A program made the translations under genes and the position numbers. The notes beneath the pieces are model-generated. The model searched no databases. It saw only the letters and a list, made by a program, of their open reading frames with translations, and was not told where the DNA came from. From Endomicrobium sp. (GTDB lineage Bacteria; Elusimicrobiota; Endomicrobiia; Endomicrobiales; Endomicrobiaceae): a stretch of DNA of 13,997 nucleotides. Of this stretch, positions 5,144 through 11,631 are shown one piece after another. The DNA is taken from the NCBI GenBank assembly GCA_031264895.1, contig JAISDI010000156.1, positions 1-13,997 of the forward strand, given 5' to 3'. The stretch's first letter is position 1. Each line of letters begins with the position of its first letter.

Positions 5144-8100
5144 CTACTTTATAACCAGCATTTTACACCTTCCGTTTCCGCTTGGCTTTTCCAACACGCA
5201 CAGGTAGGCGCCGTTGTATAACATTTTGCCGCTGTTGTCTCTGCCTTTGTATTCGTATTCGTTTGTACCGGGCATGGCATGGTATGTGTCTTCAAAAACT
5301 TTATCTCCCATGAGCGTGTATATTCTTATTCTGACGGTTTCGTTTCCGTTTGCTTTAAACAGTATTTTTGTACTTTGTCCTCTTGCGGGATTAAACGGGT
5401 TTGGCGCGTTAAAAATTTTCCCTGCCAGCTCGTCAGCCATAGAAAAAACCTCAAAAATGCCTTCAGCCGGCACGGCTTCCATATTTTGATTATTTCTTGC
5501 CTCTATTTTATATTTATATTTTCCCGCAGGAAGCATACCTATATTGTATTGATAATTTCCGTCGGAAGATATTAAACTCATTTGTGCGCTGATGACAAGG
5601 CTTGCGTCTTTGAGATTATATAATGAAATTTTCGGATAGCCGTCGGCAATGAGATTATTATTTGGGTCTTTCACTTTTGCTTTAACAACAATATTTGTAT
5701 CGACATACTTCCTTTTTAAAGGCAGAATATACGAATCCATTTCGCTGTACGTTATTTTGGGAAGAATATGTTCTTCAAAAACTTTTACTTCAAAATTGCC
5801 CACGGCGTTGACCGCCGCAACGCTAAGTTCATTTTTTGCTTCTATCTTATAACTGTAACGGCCTGCCTGCAAAGAACCGATATTATAATAATAGTATACG
5901 GGATTATTTATATCCGAGGCAGAACTCATTTTACCGCTATAAATCAATTCATTTTTATAATCGTACAAAGAAAAAACCGGAGAATCTGTATGTATGGCAA
6001 GCCCGAAAGGGTCAAAAAATTTCATTTTCGCGGACATTACCGTATTTATGTTTTTTTCGGTTTCCGGATATATATAAGAATTGCCTTCGAGATAAAGTAT
6101 CTGAGGCAGTTCTTGCGGAGAATACTCTTCCACTTCAAACGTACTTTCGACCGGAACGGCAGAAATATTTAACGCATTTTTTGCTTCTATTTTATACTTA
6201 TAACTTCCGACGGGCAAAACGCCGATATTGTAATAATAGTAAAGAGAATTATCCGTGTCCGGAGCGGAACTCATTTTACCGCTATAGACTAATTCATTTT
6301 TATAGTCGTACAAAGAAAAAACCGGCGATTCCGCGTGTATGGCAAGCCCTTCGGGTTCAAAAAATTTCGCTTTTACGGATATAACAGTATTTATATTCTT
6401 TTTCTCTGCGGGATGTATATAAGAATTGCCTTCAAAATAAAGTATTTGCGGAGGCGAAGCTTGAGAATATTCTTTTACTTCAAACACGCCTACAGCCGAC
6501 ACAGCTGAAATGTTCAGCTCATTTTTTGCTTCTATTTTATAATTATAATTACCGACGGGCAAAGTGTTTATATTATAGTAGTATACAGAATTTCCCGCAG
6601 AAGTCATTTTTCCGCTTTTTATAATGCTGTTATTGCTATTGTCAGACAATGTAAAAACCGGCGATTCGCCGCTTATTTTTAAACCGTTAGGCTCGTTAAA
6701 TTTGATTTTTGCGGATAACGACGTGTAAACATTTTTATCGGCATTAGGCAAAATGTAAGAATTGCCTTCAAAATATTCAATTGTAGGCGCAATACCCTGT
6801 TTAGGAAAAAAGTACTCGTCGGAAGTAAAAAAATCATTCCCGTATTTAAGTTCGACTTTGTATGAATATTTAGATTTTTTTGCCAGACTTTTGCTGATAA
6901 TATAGACTTTTCCGTCGGTATAATCCGTATCACTACTATTTTCGGCAGACATATTATTTGTACTCATTAAAGAACCGTTGTCATAAATATAAAGTTTCGG
7001 ATACCCGCTGTCCGGCGCTGCATTTTTATAATTTACATAATTGACTTTATAGGTAACCACTGCCGAAGAGTCAAAAATATATTTCGGAGTCTGCAAAGAA
7101 TCTTTATAGTCCGCCCCATCGGGATTATAAGCATAAGAACTTCTGGTATCCGAAGGAATGCTTGTAAATAAAGCATCCTTATTGCTATTGTTCAGCGAAG
7201 AAAACAAAAGAACAGCAGCATCCGGAGTACTGACATAAACAGAATCGCTTTGAACAACATTGGCAGAAGCAATTACAAATTTATCTTCTTTCAAGTTCCC
7301 TGAAGGATCCCATCTTTGATAACCTGATTTGTTGCCGGAAGAATAACCAATGTAGATGCCATTGCTGTCGGCATATAAAGAGTTAAAATCCAAGTTATTA
7401 ATATCTTTTTGCCATGAAACATTTAATTCGTTCATTTTTAATATCTTGTATTTATTAGTGCTTGATTTGTCTCTGAACAAAGCGTAAACATCGCTTTCGT
7501 CATGAACGGCAATTCTCATTATAGCTCCAGAAGATATATCATGCCTTTTCTCACCTCTGTTTTTTCCGGATAAATCGTATTTAATTATATAAATCTCAAA
7601 AAATCCTCCAGATGACCAAGCTGGAGCCACAGAGCTGTCACCTCCATAGATATATATAAAATTATTCACAGCCGCCATTGCATTAAATCTCATATAGGAA
7701 TTCGTTTGTGAAGCAAAAGTAGACACGCTCCCGCCGTCTCCTGTAATTTTTACAATATGATAATTTTTCAAATCTTCACAAACTAAAACATAAACATTGC
7801 CATAATAAACTACCGAATCCAAAGGTAAATATTTTGACGTGCTTTTAGGCTTATACGGCGGATTCCATACTATAGTCTTATTATCCATAGAAATTTTTGC
7901 GGTTTTAACAGAGCCATCAGTATAAATATAAGATATATAAATATTCCGGCTATTATCGGCACAAACGCTTCCCACACCGCGCAAAGTTTCATAAGGCGAG
8001 CAAACCACTTCTGCCCCGACAGTCATATATTCTTCCAAATTTACGCCGTTTATTTTATGTATTACAATTCTATTACTGGAATTTAAAGATACTTTATACA

Positions 8101-8287
8101 CCGCAGAGCCTGCCTTTACAATACTATTTAATCCTTTAGACTGAAATTCATGCGCGCTATTTCTTGAACTAATTCCCTGCCCCGATAAAACAGTATTTCC
8201 ATATTTATTCTGAACCAACGGAGTTGAATAAATAAACGTTGCAGACAAAACAATTGCACCGGTTGAAACAATTAATTTTCTAATCAT
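5144..8287 (-). CDS. Large secreted modular protein: propeller-like N-half, four Ig-like repeats, FlgD-like C-terminus
   Basis: 1047 residues. SD AAAGGA (8299-8294) precedes the ATG by 6 nt. Signal peptide at 1-22 (MIRKLIVSTGAIVLSATFIYS). Residues about 50-375 contain repeated short strands (NIYISY, NVYVLVC, FIYIYGG, DVYALF, GIYIGY) typical of a beta-propeller. About 400-495 is a divergent Ig-like unit. Four clear repeats of about 105-110 residues follow at about 500-606, 612-722, 727-836 and 843-947. Each has a '(E)GNSYIxP' start, 'SPVFSLYD', 'SGKMSSA', 'YYNI', and a 'GxYxYKIEAKN' end. The last domain (955-1047) is FlgD/T9SS-type: APNPFNPARG, 'VRIRIYTLMGDKVFE', 'YKGRDNSGKMLYNGAYL'. It probably stands on or leaves the cell surface to bind a polymer or partner cell. 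The final domain is often a sorting signal, but no secretion genes are in the window. Confidence 0.75.
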   Translation of the reverse strand: MIRKLIVSTGAIVLSATFIYSTPLVQNKYGNTVLSGQGISSRNSAHEFQSKGLNSIVKAGSAVYKVSLNSSNRIVIHKINGVNLEEYMTVGAEVVCSPYETLRGVGSVCADNSRNIYISYIYTDGSVKTAKISMDNKTIVWNPPYKPKSTSKYLPLDSVVYYGNVYVLVCEDLKNYHIVKITGDGGSVSTFASQTNSYMRFNAMAAVNNFIYIYGGDSSVAPAWSSGGFFEIYIIKYDLSGKNRGEKRHDISSGAIMRIAVHDESDVYALFRDKSSTNKYKILKMNELNVSWQKDINNLDFNSLYADSNGIYIGYSSGNKSGYQRWDPSGNLKEDKFVIASANVVQSDSVYVSTPDAAVLLFSSLNNSNKDALFTSIPSDTRSSYAYNPDGADYKDSLQTPKYIFDSSAVVTYKVNYVNYKNAAPDSGYPKLYIYDNGSLMSTNNMSAENSSDTDYTDGKVYIISKSLAKKSKYSYKVELKYGNDFFTSDEYFFPKQGIAPTIEYFEGNSYILPNADKNVYTSLSAKIKFNEPNGLKISGESPVFTLSDNSNNSIIKSGKMTSAGNSVYYYNINTLPVGNYNYKIEAKNELNISAVSAVGVFEVKEYSQASPPQILYFEGNSYIHPAEKKNINTVISVKAKFFEPEGLAIHAESPVFSLYDYKNELVYSGKMSSAPDTDNSLYYYYNIGVLPVGSYKYKIEAKNALNISAVPVESTFEVEEYSPQELPQILYLEGNSYIYPETEKNINTVMSAKMKFFDPFGLAIHTDSPVFSLYDYKNELIYSGKMSSASDINNPVYYYYNIGSLQAGRYSYKIEAKNELSVAAVNAVGNFEVKVFEEHILPKITYSEMDSYILPLKRKYVDTNIVVKAKVKDPNNNLIADGYPKISLYNLKDASLVISAQMSLISSDGNYQYNIGMLPAGKYKYKIEARNNQNMEAVPAEGIFEVFSMADELAGKIFNAPNPFNPARGQSTKILFKANGNETVRIRIYTLMGDKVFEDTYHAMPGTNEYEYKGRDNSGKMLYNGAYLCVLEKPSGNGRCKMLVIK
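5447..6790 (-). repeat. Tandem ~330-bp coding repeats in the surface protein
   Basis: Four repeats encode the Ig-like domains of the 1047-residue protein (about 6790-6470, 6454-6122, 6109-5780 and 5761-5447). The second and third are most alike, sharing long stretches at the DNA level (for example around 6270-6345 and 5926-6000), which points to recent duplication or gene conversion. The fourth is the most divergent. Confidence 0.75.
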
Positions 8288-8331
8288 TTATTATCCTTTT
8301 ATAAATAATTAAATCACAAAACAGTTTAATT

Positions 8332-8360
8332 AGGATATAAATATAAAAGATAATAGTCAA
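8332..8360 (-). promoter_or_regulatory. Promoter of the large surface-protein gene
   Basis: On the minus strand TTGACT (8360-8355), a 17-nt spacer and TATCCT (8337-8332); TATATC with a 15-nt spacer is an alternative -10. The leader would be about 40 nt. Confidence 0.5.
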
Positions 8361-8396
8361 ATTTTTATAATGAAATTTCTGTACTTTTGAAAAATA

Positions 8397-8434
8397 AAAA
8401 AAAGACGATACCAAAATACAGTATCGTCTTTTTT
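8397..8434. terminator. Strong bidirectional terminator
   Basis: AAAAAGACGATAC pairs with GTATCGTCTTTTT around a 9-nt loop (8412-8420), with A/T tracts on both sides. No intact gene ends here. On the minus strand it directly follows the stop codon of the beta-barrel remnant at 8451, so it is the surviving terminator of that lost gene. Confidence 0.85.
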
Positions 8435-8450
8435 ATTTTTTATTAATTCT

Positions 8451-8552
8451 TTAGATTTTAAATTTATAACCTGCACTAATTCCAATAACAGAATAAAGAT
8501 TGTTATCTGTATCACTATAGCAAAACAGCTTAACGTTGTATCTACTTTGTCT
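8451..8552 (-). pseudogene. C-terminal fragment of an outer-membrane beta-barrel protein gene
   Basis: The minus strand encodes 33 residues without a start codon, then TAA at 8453-8451. The sequence ends in YSVIGISAGYKFKI, the alternating polar/hydrophobic pattern of a final beta-barrel strand, preceded by a strand containing 'YNVKLFCYSDTDNN'. An in-frame stop (8555-8553) closes it upstream, where repeat DNA begins. The terminator right after the stop supports a real, formerly complete gene whose 5' part was removed. Confidence 0.55.
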
Positions 8553-8569
8553 TTACCGTTCGCTTTTGT

Positions 8570-8587
8570 CGTTAGTCGTTAGTCGTT
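8570..8587. repeat. Short tandem CGTTAGT repeat
   Basis: CGTTAGTCGTTAGTCGTT contains two and a half copies of a 7-nt unit at the junction between the barrel-gene remnant and the long stem-loop. It may mark a rearrangement point. Confidence 0.6.
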
Positions 8588-8588
8588 C

Positions 8589-8726
8589 GCCGCCTATAAG
8601 CGAGTCTATGAGTGAAAGATTTTTGAAGATTATCAAATTCGGTTGTTTGAACGGCATCCTCTTAAGCCGTTATTGCCGCGAGTTCCGAATTTGCTTCAAA
8701 AATCTTTCGCGAATGCTTTCAGCGGC
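8589..8726. repeat. Long bulged stem-loop element
   Basis: Arms 8614-8628 and 8694-8708 pair perfectly (15 bp), as do 8634-8642 and 8685-8693 (9 bp), with a 5-nt bulge ATTAT between them: 24 bp in all. Inside is AACGGC/GCCGTT (8650-8655/8666-8671) and outside is GCCGC/GCGGC (8589-8593/8722-8726). It ends exactly where the next inverted-repeat element begins. It could be a non-autonomous mobile element or a structured RNA; no T-tract follows, so it is not a terminator. Confidence 0.7.
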
Positions 8727-8887
8727 TTTAACCCAGATATTCCATTAGAGCTAAAATTTTCTAATGGAATCCATTAGAAATAACGAAGAATAATAGATTG
8801 AAAATACAATGAGTTGTGCGAAATAAAAAAGGTCAAAAAAGCGTAGGAATGAAAGGTAACAAATAGGTATTTCTAAAATACTGTTCG

Positions 8888-8917
8888 TCATGCCCGAAGT
8901 TCTTAATCGGGCATCCA
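8888..8917. repeat. Palindromic repeat, GTCAT-TGCCCGA type
   Basis: TGCCCGA (8891-8897) and TCGGGCA (8907-8913) flank a 9-nt loop in the GTCAT...ATCCA context. Minus-strand translation gives the familiar MDARLRTSGMTN, a common false small-protein call. Confidence 0.75.
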
Positions 8918-8952
8918 TTTTTACTAAAGAAATTTTTGTTTTACGACGAAAG

Positions 8953-8983
8953 TGGATCCCCGATAAAGACACTCGGGGATGAC
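8953..8983. repeat. Palindromic repeat, inverted relative to the previous one
   Basis: ATCCCCGA (8956-8963) and TCGGGGAT (8973-8980) form an 8-bp palindrome in TGGAT...GATGAC context. Its orientation is opposite to the repeat at 8888, so the pair forms a larger inverted arrangement. Confidence 0.75.
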
Positions 8984-9070
8984 GACAAAGAAAAAAAATG
9001 GTTTTTAGAAATCTCTAATGGAATATTTGGGTTTAAGTGTCGTTATAATTTGCCGTGCGCAAGCACCCTA

Positions 9071-9116
9071 CTGCAAAAAGTAAGGCGTGGGGTTCAGGGG
9101 TACCAAAAACCCCTGA
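9071..9116. repeat. Dispersed repeat, copy B
   Basis: 46-nt second copy of the unit at 81-128, ending in the hairpin TCAGGGGT-ACCAAAA-ACCCCTGA. It lacks the CTTACTTTTTG left arm of copy A. It sits 13 nt beyond the stop codon of the phospholipase D-like gene and may also serve as its 3' stem-loop, though no T-tract follows. Confidence 0.75.
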
Positions 9117-9128
9117 TTAATTTTATTC

Positions 9129-11156
9129 TCACCCTTGCGCTGCTAAAAACGACATAATGTAATCTCCAGGGGAAATGTCTAGTTCTTTTTCCATGAGTTT
9201 TGATTCGGCAAAACTTTTTACGAATATTTTATTGTTTAAATCTCCGACAAAAGCGGGGTTTGATATGCCCAGGCTCATTTCATTATTTATGTAGAGGCTC
9301 AATTTGTCGAAATTGGCGGAACCTACGCATGCCCAGTTATCGTAAATTGCGGCTTTGATATGCGACATTTTCGGGTAAAAATAAATTTTTATGCCGTTAT
9401 TGAACATAATATTGGCTTTGACCATATTGCTTTTGTCCATCATTCCGTTATCGTTTTCCGAAGGAAGAATTATCCTTATGTCAACGCCGCGCGCCCTTGC
9501 ATTGATAAGTTCCTGAATAATTCTGACGTCCGAAAAATATGCGTTTTGTATATAAATTCTTTTTTTTGCCCTTTTAATAGCTTCTATCTGGGCAGAAAAA
9601 ATTTCCGCAGAACTCGGCTTTGTGTAAAGAAGCCTCATGTAGAACATATCTTGTTCGACGCCTTTATCGTAATCGCGTTTCGGTTTGAATACGGCTCTTG
9701 CCGCGGCGGAAAAATCTCCGCCCGCTCCTGAAAAAGCCCATGCGCCGTCAAAATCGTCCTGAAGTTTCGTAACGACCGGGCCTTCAAGCGCGATCATCAT
9801 ATCGTGCCAAAAATATCTGTACTCTTCGCCAAAGTTCATTCCGCCGGTGTATGCAAGTTTGTCGTCTATAATGATCACTTTGCTGTGGTCGAAATTTGCC
9901 CAAGTGTTTAAGTGCGTGCGCACTTTCACTTTTGAATTCTCTTTTAAATACTTTTTGATATTTGGCATAACATAATCTTTTGAATACAGCTGTTCAGGCG
10001 CTTTTGTCCAGTTTAATATTGTGTTGATTTCGTCTATCAAAACTTTAACTTTGACGCCTTCTTTGGATTTTTCTTTGAGTTGGTCGGCTATGGTAATGCT
10101 ATAAGGATCGGCTTTAAAAATGTAAAGGCGTATGTTAATTTTTTCCTTCGCCTTGGCGACCTGTTCTATGAAATCCGGAAAAAAAGAATTACCGTCTACA
10201 AGTATTCTGGCTCTTCCCATATACTTTTCTTCGGTTATGTTGAAATCAAGATACCTTTCAAAAGCTTTGATATCCATCATTTCATCGCCTTCGTACAAAG
10301 GCGGAATTTCGCCGTTGATATTTTCTATTTGGGGGGAAAGCCCTGAATAGAGAGAATACATCGCTGTAGAAAAAAGTCTGTGTAAAGACGTAAAAGGAGA
10401 TTTGATTATGGCAAATACGTGGCTTTTGATAATAAAAGAATATATTAAATCCAGCGAAAAACCCAAAGGAGAAGTTTCTTTTTGAACTTCATAATAGTCC
10501 GGAAGTTTTACTGCGGCGGCGATATTTTTTCCCATATCCACGTAAACATACGGAATAAGCGGAATGGTATCTATCGGGAGAACGAATCTTTTGTTGTCGG
10601 GATATTTGTCTTTTAAAATTTTTATTATTTTTGAGTACGTATTTTTTCTTATGGTTTTTTTGTCTATTTTGCCCGTTACTTCAATGCCTTCCGGCAAGCG
10701 CGACGGATCGCAAAATTTTACCGCGCCGGCGGAATCCCTGTACAAGATCACGTCTTTAAACCCCGTAAGCAGCATCACGCCTTTATTTTTTGTTTGCGGC
10801 GACATATCTTCAACGATTTCGTCCGAGGCCTGCTGCAAAATATTTTTTACCAAAACAACTTCCTGCGCTCCGTACATAATTCCTTCCGGAATTTTCTGCA
10901 CTATTTCGGTTTCTATAATAGCGTTTCTTCTGTTTTTTCTGCTGCCTTCTTTGGGAAGTTTTGCGTAAAGATAAAAATTTTCATTTTCGCGGCTGTACGA
11001 TAAATACAGATTATTTTCGTATATAAAAACTTCTTTTGGATCAAAAGTAGAGTTGTCTATTTCATGAAGGATCTGCTGCTTTTTATAAATTCTGTGGCAG
11101 GAGCTAAGAAAAAATATTAAAGAAAATATTACAAAAATTATTACTTTATTTTTCAT
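9129..11156 (-). CDS. Phospholipase D superfamily lipoprotein (cardiolipin synthase-like)
   Basis: 675 residues. Signal peptide ending in lipobox LSSC with Cys20 as lipidation site. The C-terminal half has the two catalytic motifs of the superfamily: 'HSKVIIIDDKLAYTGGMNFG' (H424, K426, D431) and 'HIKAAIYDNWACVGSANFD' (H599, K601, D606), so one polypeptide makes a full active site. Each is preceded by the usual strand (VKVKVLIDE; VDIRIILPSEND). Residues 21-310 are an additional N-terminal region I do not recognise, with a hydrophobic stretch near 231-251. Bacterial relatives make cardiolipin by phosphatidyl transfer or cleave phosphodiesters. Here lipidation would place the enzyme on an outer surface of the inner or outer membrane, unlike typical cardiolipin synthases. 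No clear SD: see the promoter entry. Confidence 0.85.
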   Translation of the reverse strand: MKNKVIIFVIFSLIFFLSSCHRIYKKQQILHEIDNSTFDPKEVFIYENNLYLSYSRENENFYLYAKLPKEGSRKNRRNAIIETEIVQKIPEGIMYGAQEVVLVKNILQQASDEIVEDMSPQTKNKGVMLLTGFKDVILYRDSAGAVKFCDPSRLPEGIEVTGKIDKKTIRKNTYSKIIKILKDKYPDNKRFVLPIDTIPLIPYVYVDMGKNIAAAVKLPDYYEVQKETSPLGFSLDLIYSFIIKSHVFAIIKSPFTSLHRLFSTAMYSLYSGLSPQIENINGEIPPLYEGDEMMDIKAFERYLDFNITEEKYMGRARILVDGNSFFPDFIEQVAKAKEKINIRLYIFKADPYSITIADQLKEKSKEGVKVKVLIDEINTILNWTKAPEQLYSKDYVMPNIKKYLKENSKVKVRTHLNTWANFDHSKVIIIDDKLAYTGGMNFGEEYRYFWHDMMIALEGPVVTKLQDDFDGAWAFSGAGGDFSAAARAVFKPKRDYDKGVEQDMFYMRLLYTKPSSAEIFSAQIEAIKRAKKRIYIQNAYFSDVRIIQELINARARGVDIRIILPSENDNGMMDKSNMVKANIMFNNGIKIYFYPKMSHIKAAIYDNWACVGSANFDKLSLYINNEMSLGISNPAFVGDLNNKIFVKSFAESKLMEKELDISPGDYIMSFLAAQG

Positions 11157-11170
11157 GCGGTATCCGAGAT

Positions 11171-11199
11171 TTTATATTTTACTGTGCAGGTACTTGCAA
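11171..11199 (-). promoter_or_regulatory. Promoter of the phospholipase D-like gene, nearly leaderless mRNA
   Basis: TTGCAA (11199-11194), a 17-nt spacer and TATAAA (11176-11171) on the minus strand. The start would be near 11164 and the ATG is at 11156, leaving a leader of about 8 nt with no room for an SD, in line with none being visible. Confidence 0.5.
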
Positions 11200-11279
11200 A
11201 CGGCAGCCTTTGCAGGCGGAAAATCAAAACGGCAACTGCAACGACAACAACGATTACCCCGTCCTGCTGCGCAGTCCAC

Positions 11280-11346
11280 CCCTTCACAGAAGGGATTTTA
11301 CGACTACGACAAAATGGATTCCCGATTAAAACTTTCGGGAATGACA
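11280..11346. repeat. Hairpin and palindromic repeat upstream of the phospholipase D-like gene
   Basis: CCCTTC-ACA-GAAGGG (11280-11294) is followed by ATTCCCGA (11318-11325) and TCGGGAAT (11335-11342), a palindromic repeat in TGGAT...ATGAC context. A 132-codon ORF over this region on the minus strand is derived from these repeats and is not a convincing gene. Confidence 0.7.
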
Positions 11347-11368
11347 AACGAGTGAAATCATTTTTGCC

Positions 11369-11513
11369 GTCATGCCCGAAGTTCTCGGAAATGCTGTTAT
11401 TCCTTAGCAGCCTGCCCCAGCCGCAGCGCGACGAATAAGGAGCGCAGGTCTTGCGGCGGGCGGGCGCGAGATGTGAGCGACCTATCCTTATTTTAACACG
11501 GGGGGCATCCATG
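11369..11513. repeat. Palindromic repeat apparently interrupted by a ~110-bp structured element
   Basis: GTCATGCCCGAAGTTCTCGG (11369-11388) is a left half and GGGGGCATCCAT (from about 11501) a right half of the GTCAT...ATCCA repeat. Between them lies GC-rich DNA with its own inverted repeat, AATAAGGA...AGGTC / GACCT...TCCTTATT, and the 19-mer shared with 1907-1925. The remaining DNA to 11631 holds only ATTAGT-like low-complexity sequence. Confidence 0.55.
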
Positions 11514-11631
11514 TTAAATACAAATCCAGTGGGTTGATTTACGACATGCAAAATGGATTCTGTGCCAAGCAGGTATGTAAGCAGCTTTTGATGTCAATTA
11601 CTAATTACTCATCACTAACTACTAATTGCCT

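Larger units (their letters stand above)
8727..9036. mobile_element. MITE-like element with 24-bp terminal inverted repeats
   Basis: 8727-8750 and 9013-9036 are inverted repeats matching at 22 of 24 positions, sharing the core ATATTCCATTAGAG; both ends contain TTAA. The left end also has two further inverted copies of the core (ATTCCATTAGA 8739-8749 with TCTAATGGAAT 8760-8770; TTTCTAATGG-AAT-CCATTAGAAA 8758-8780). The interior holds no credible gene. It does hold two other palindromic repeats, so the element is composite. No transposase is present. Confidence 0.55.

Noticed and set aside
8751..8972. 73-codon minus-strand ORF containing MDARLRTSGMTN
   Set aside because: That string is the translation of a palindromic repeat; the ORF is made wholly of repeat DNA.
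11153..11551. 132-codon minus-strand ORF upstream of the phospholipase D-like gene
   Set aside because: It spans three palindromic elements, overlaps the promoter and start of the next gene, and resembles no protein.
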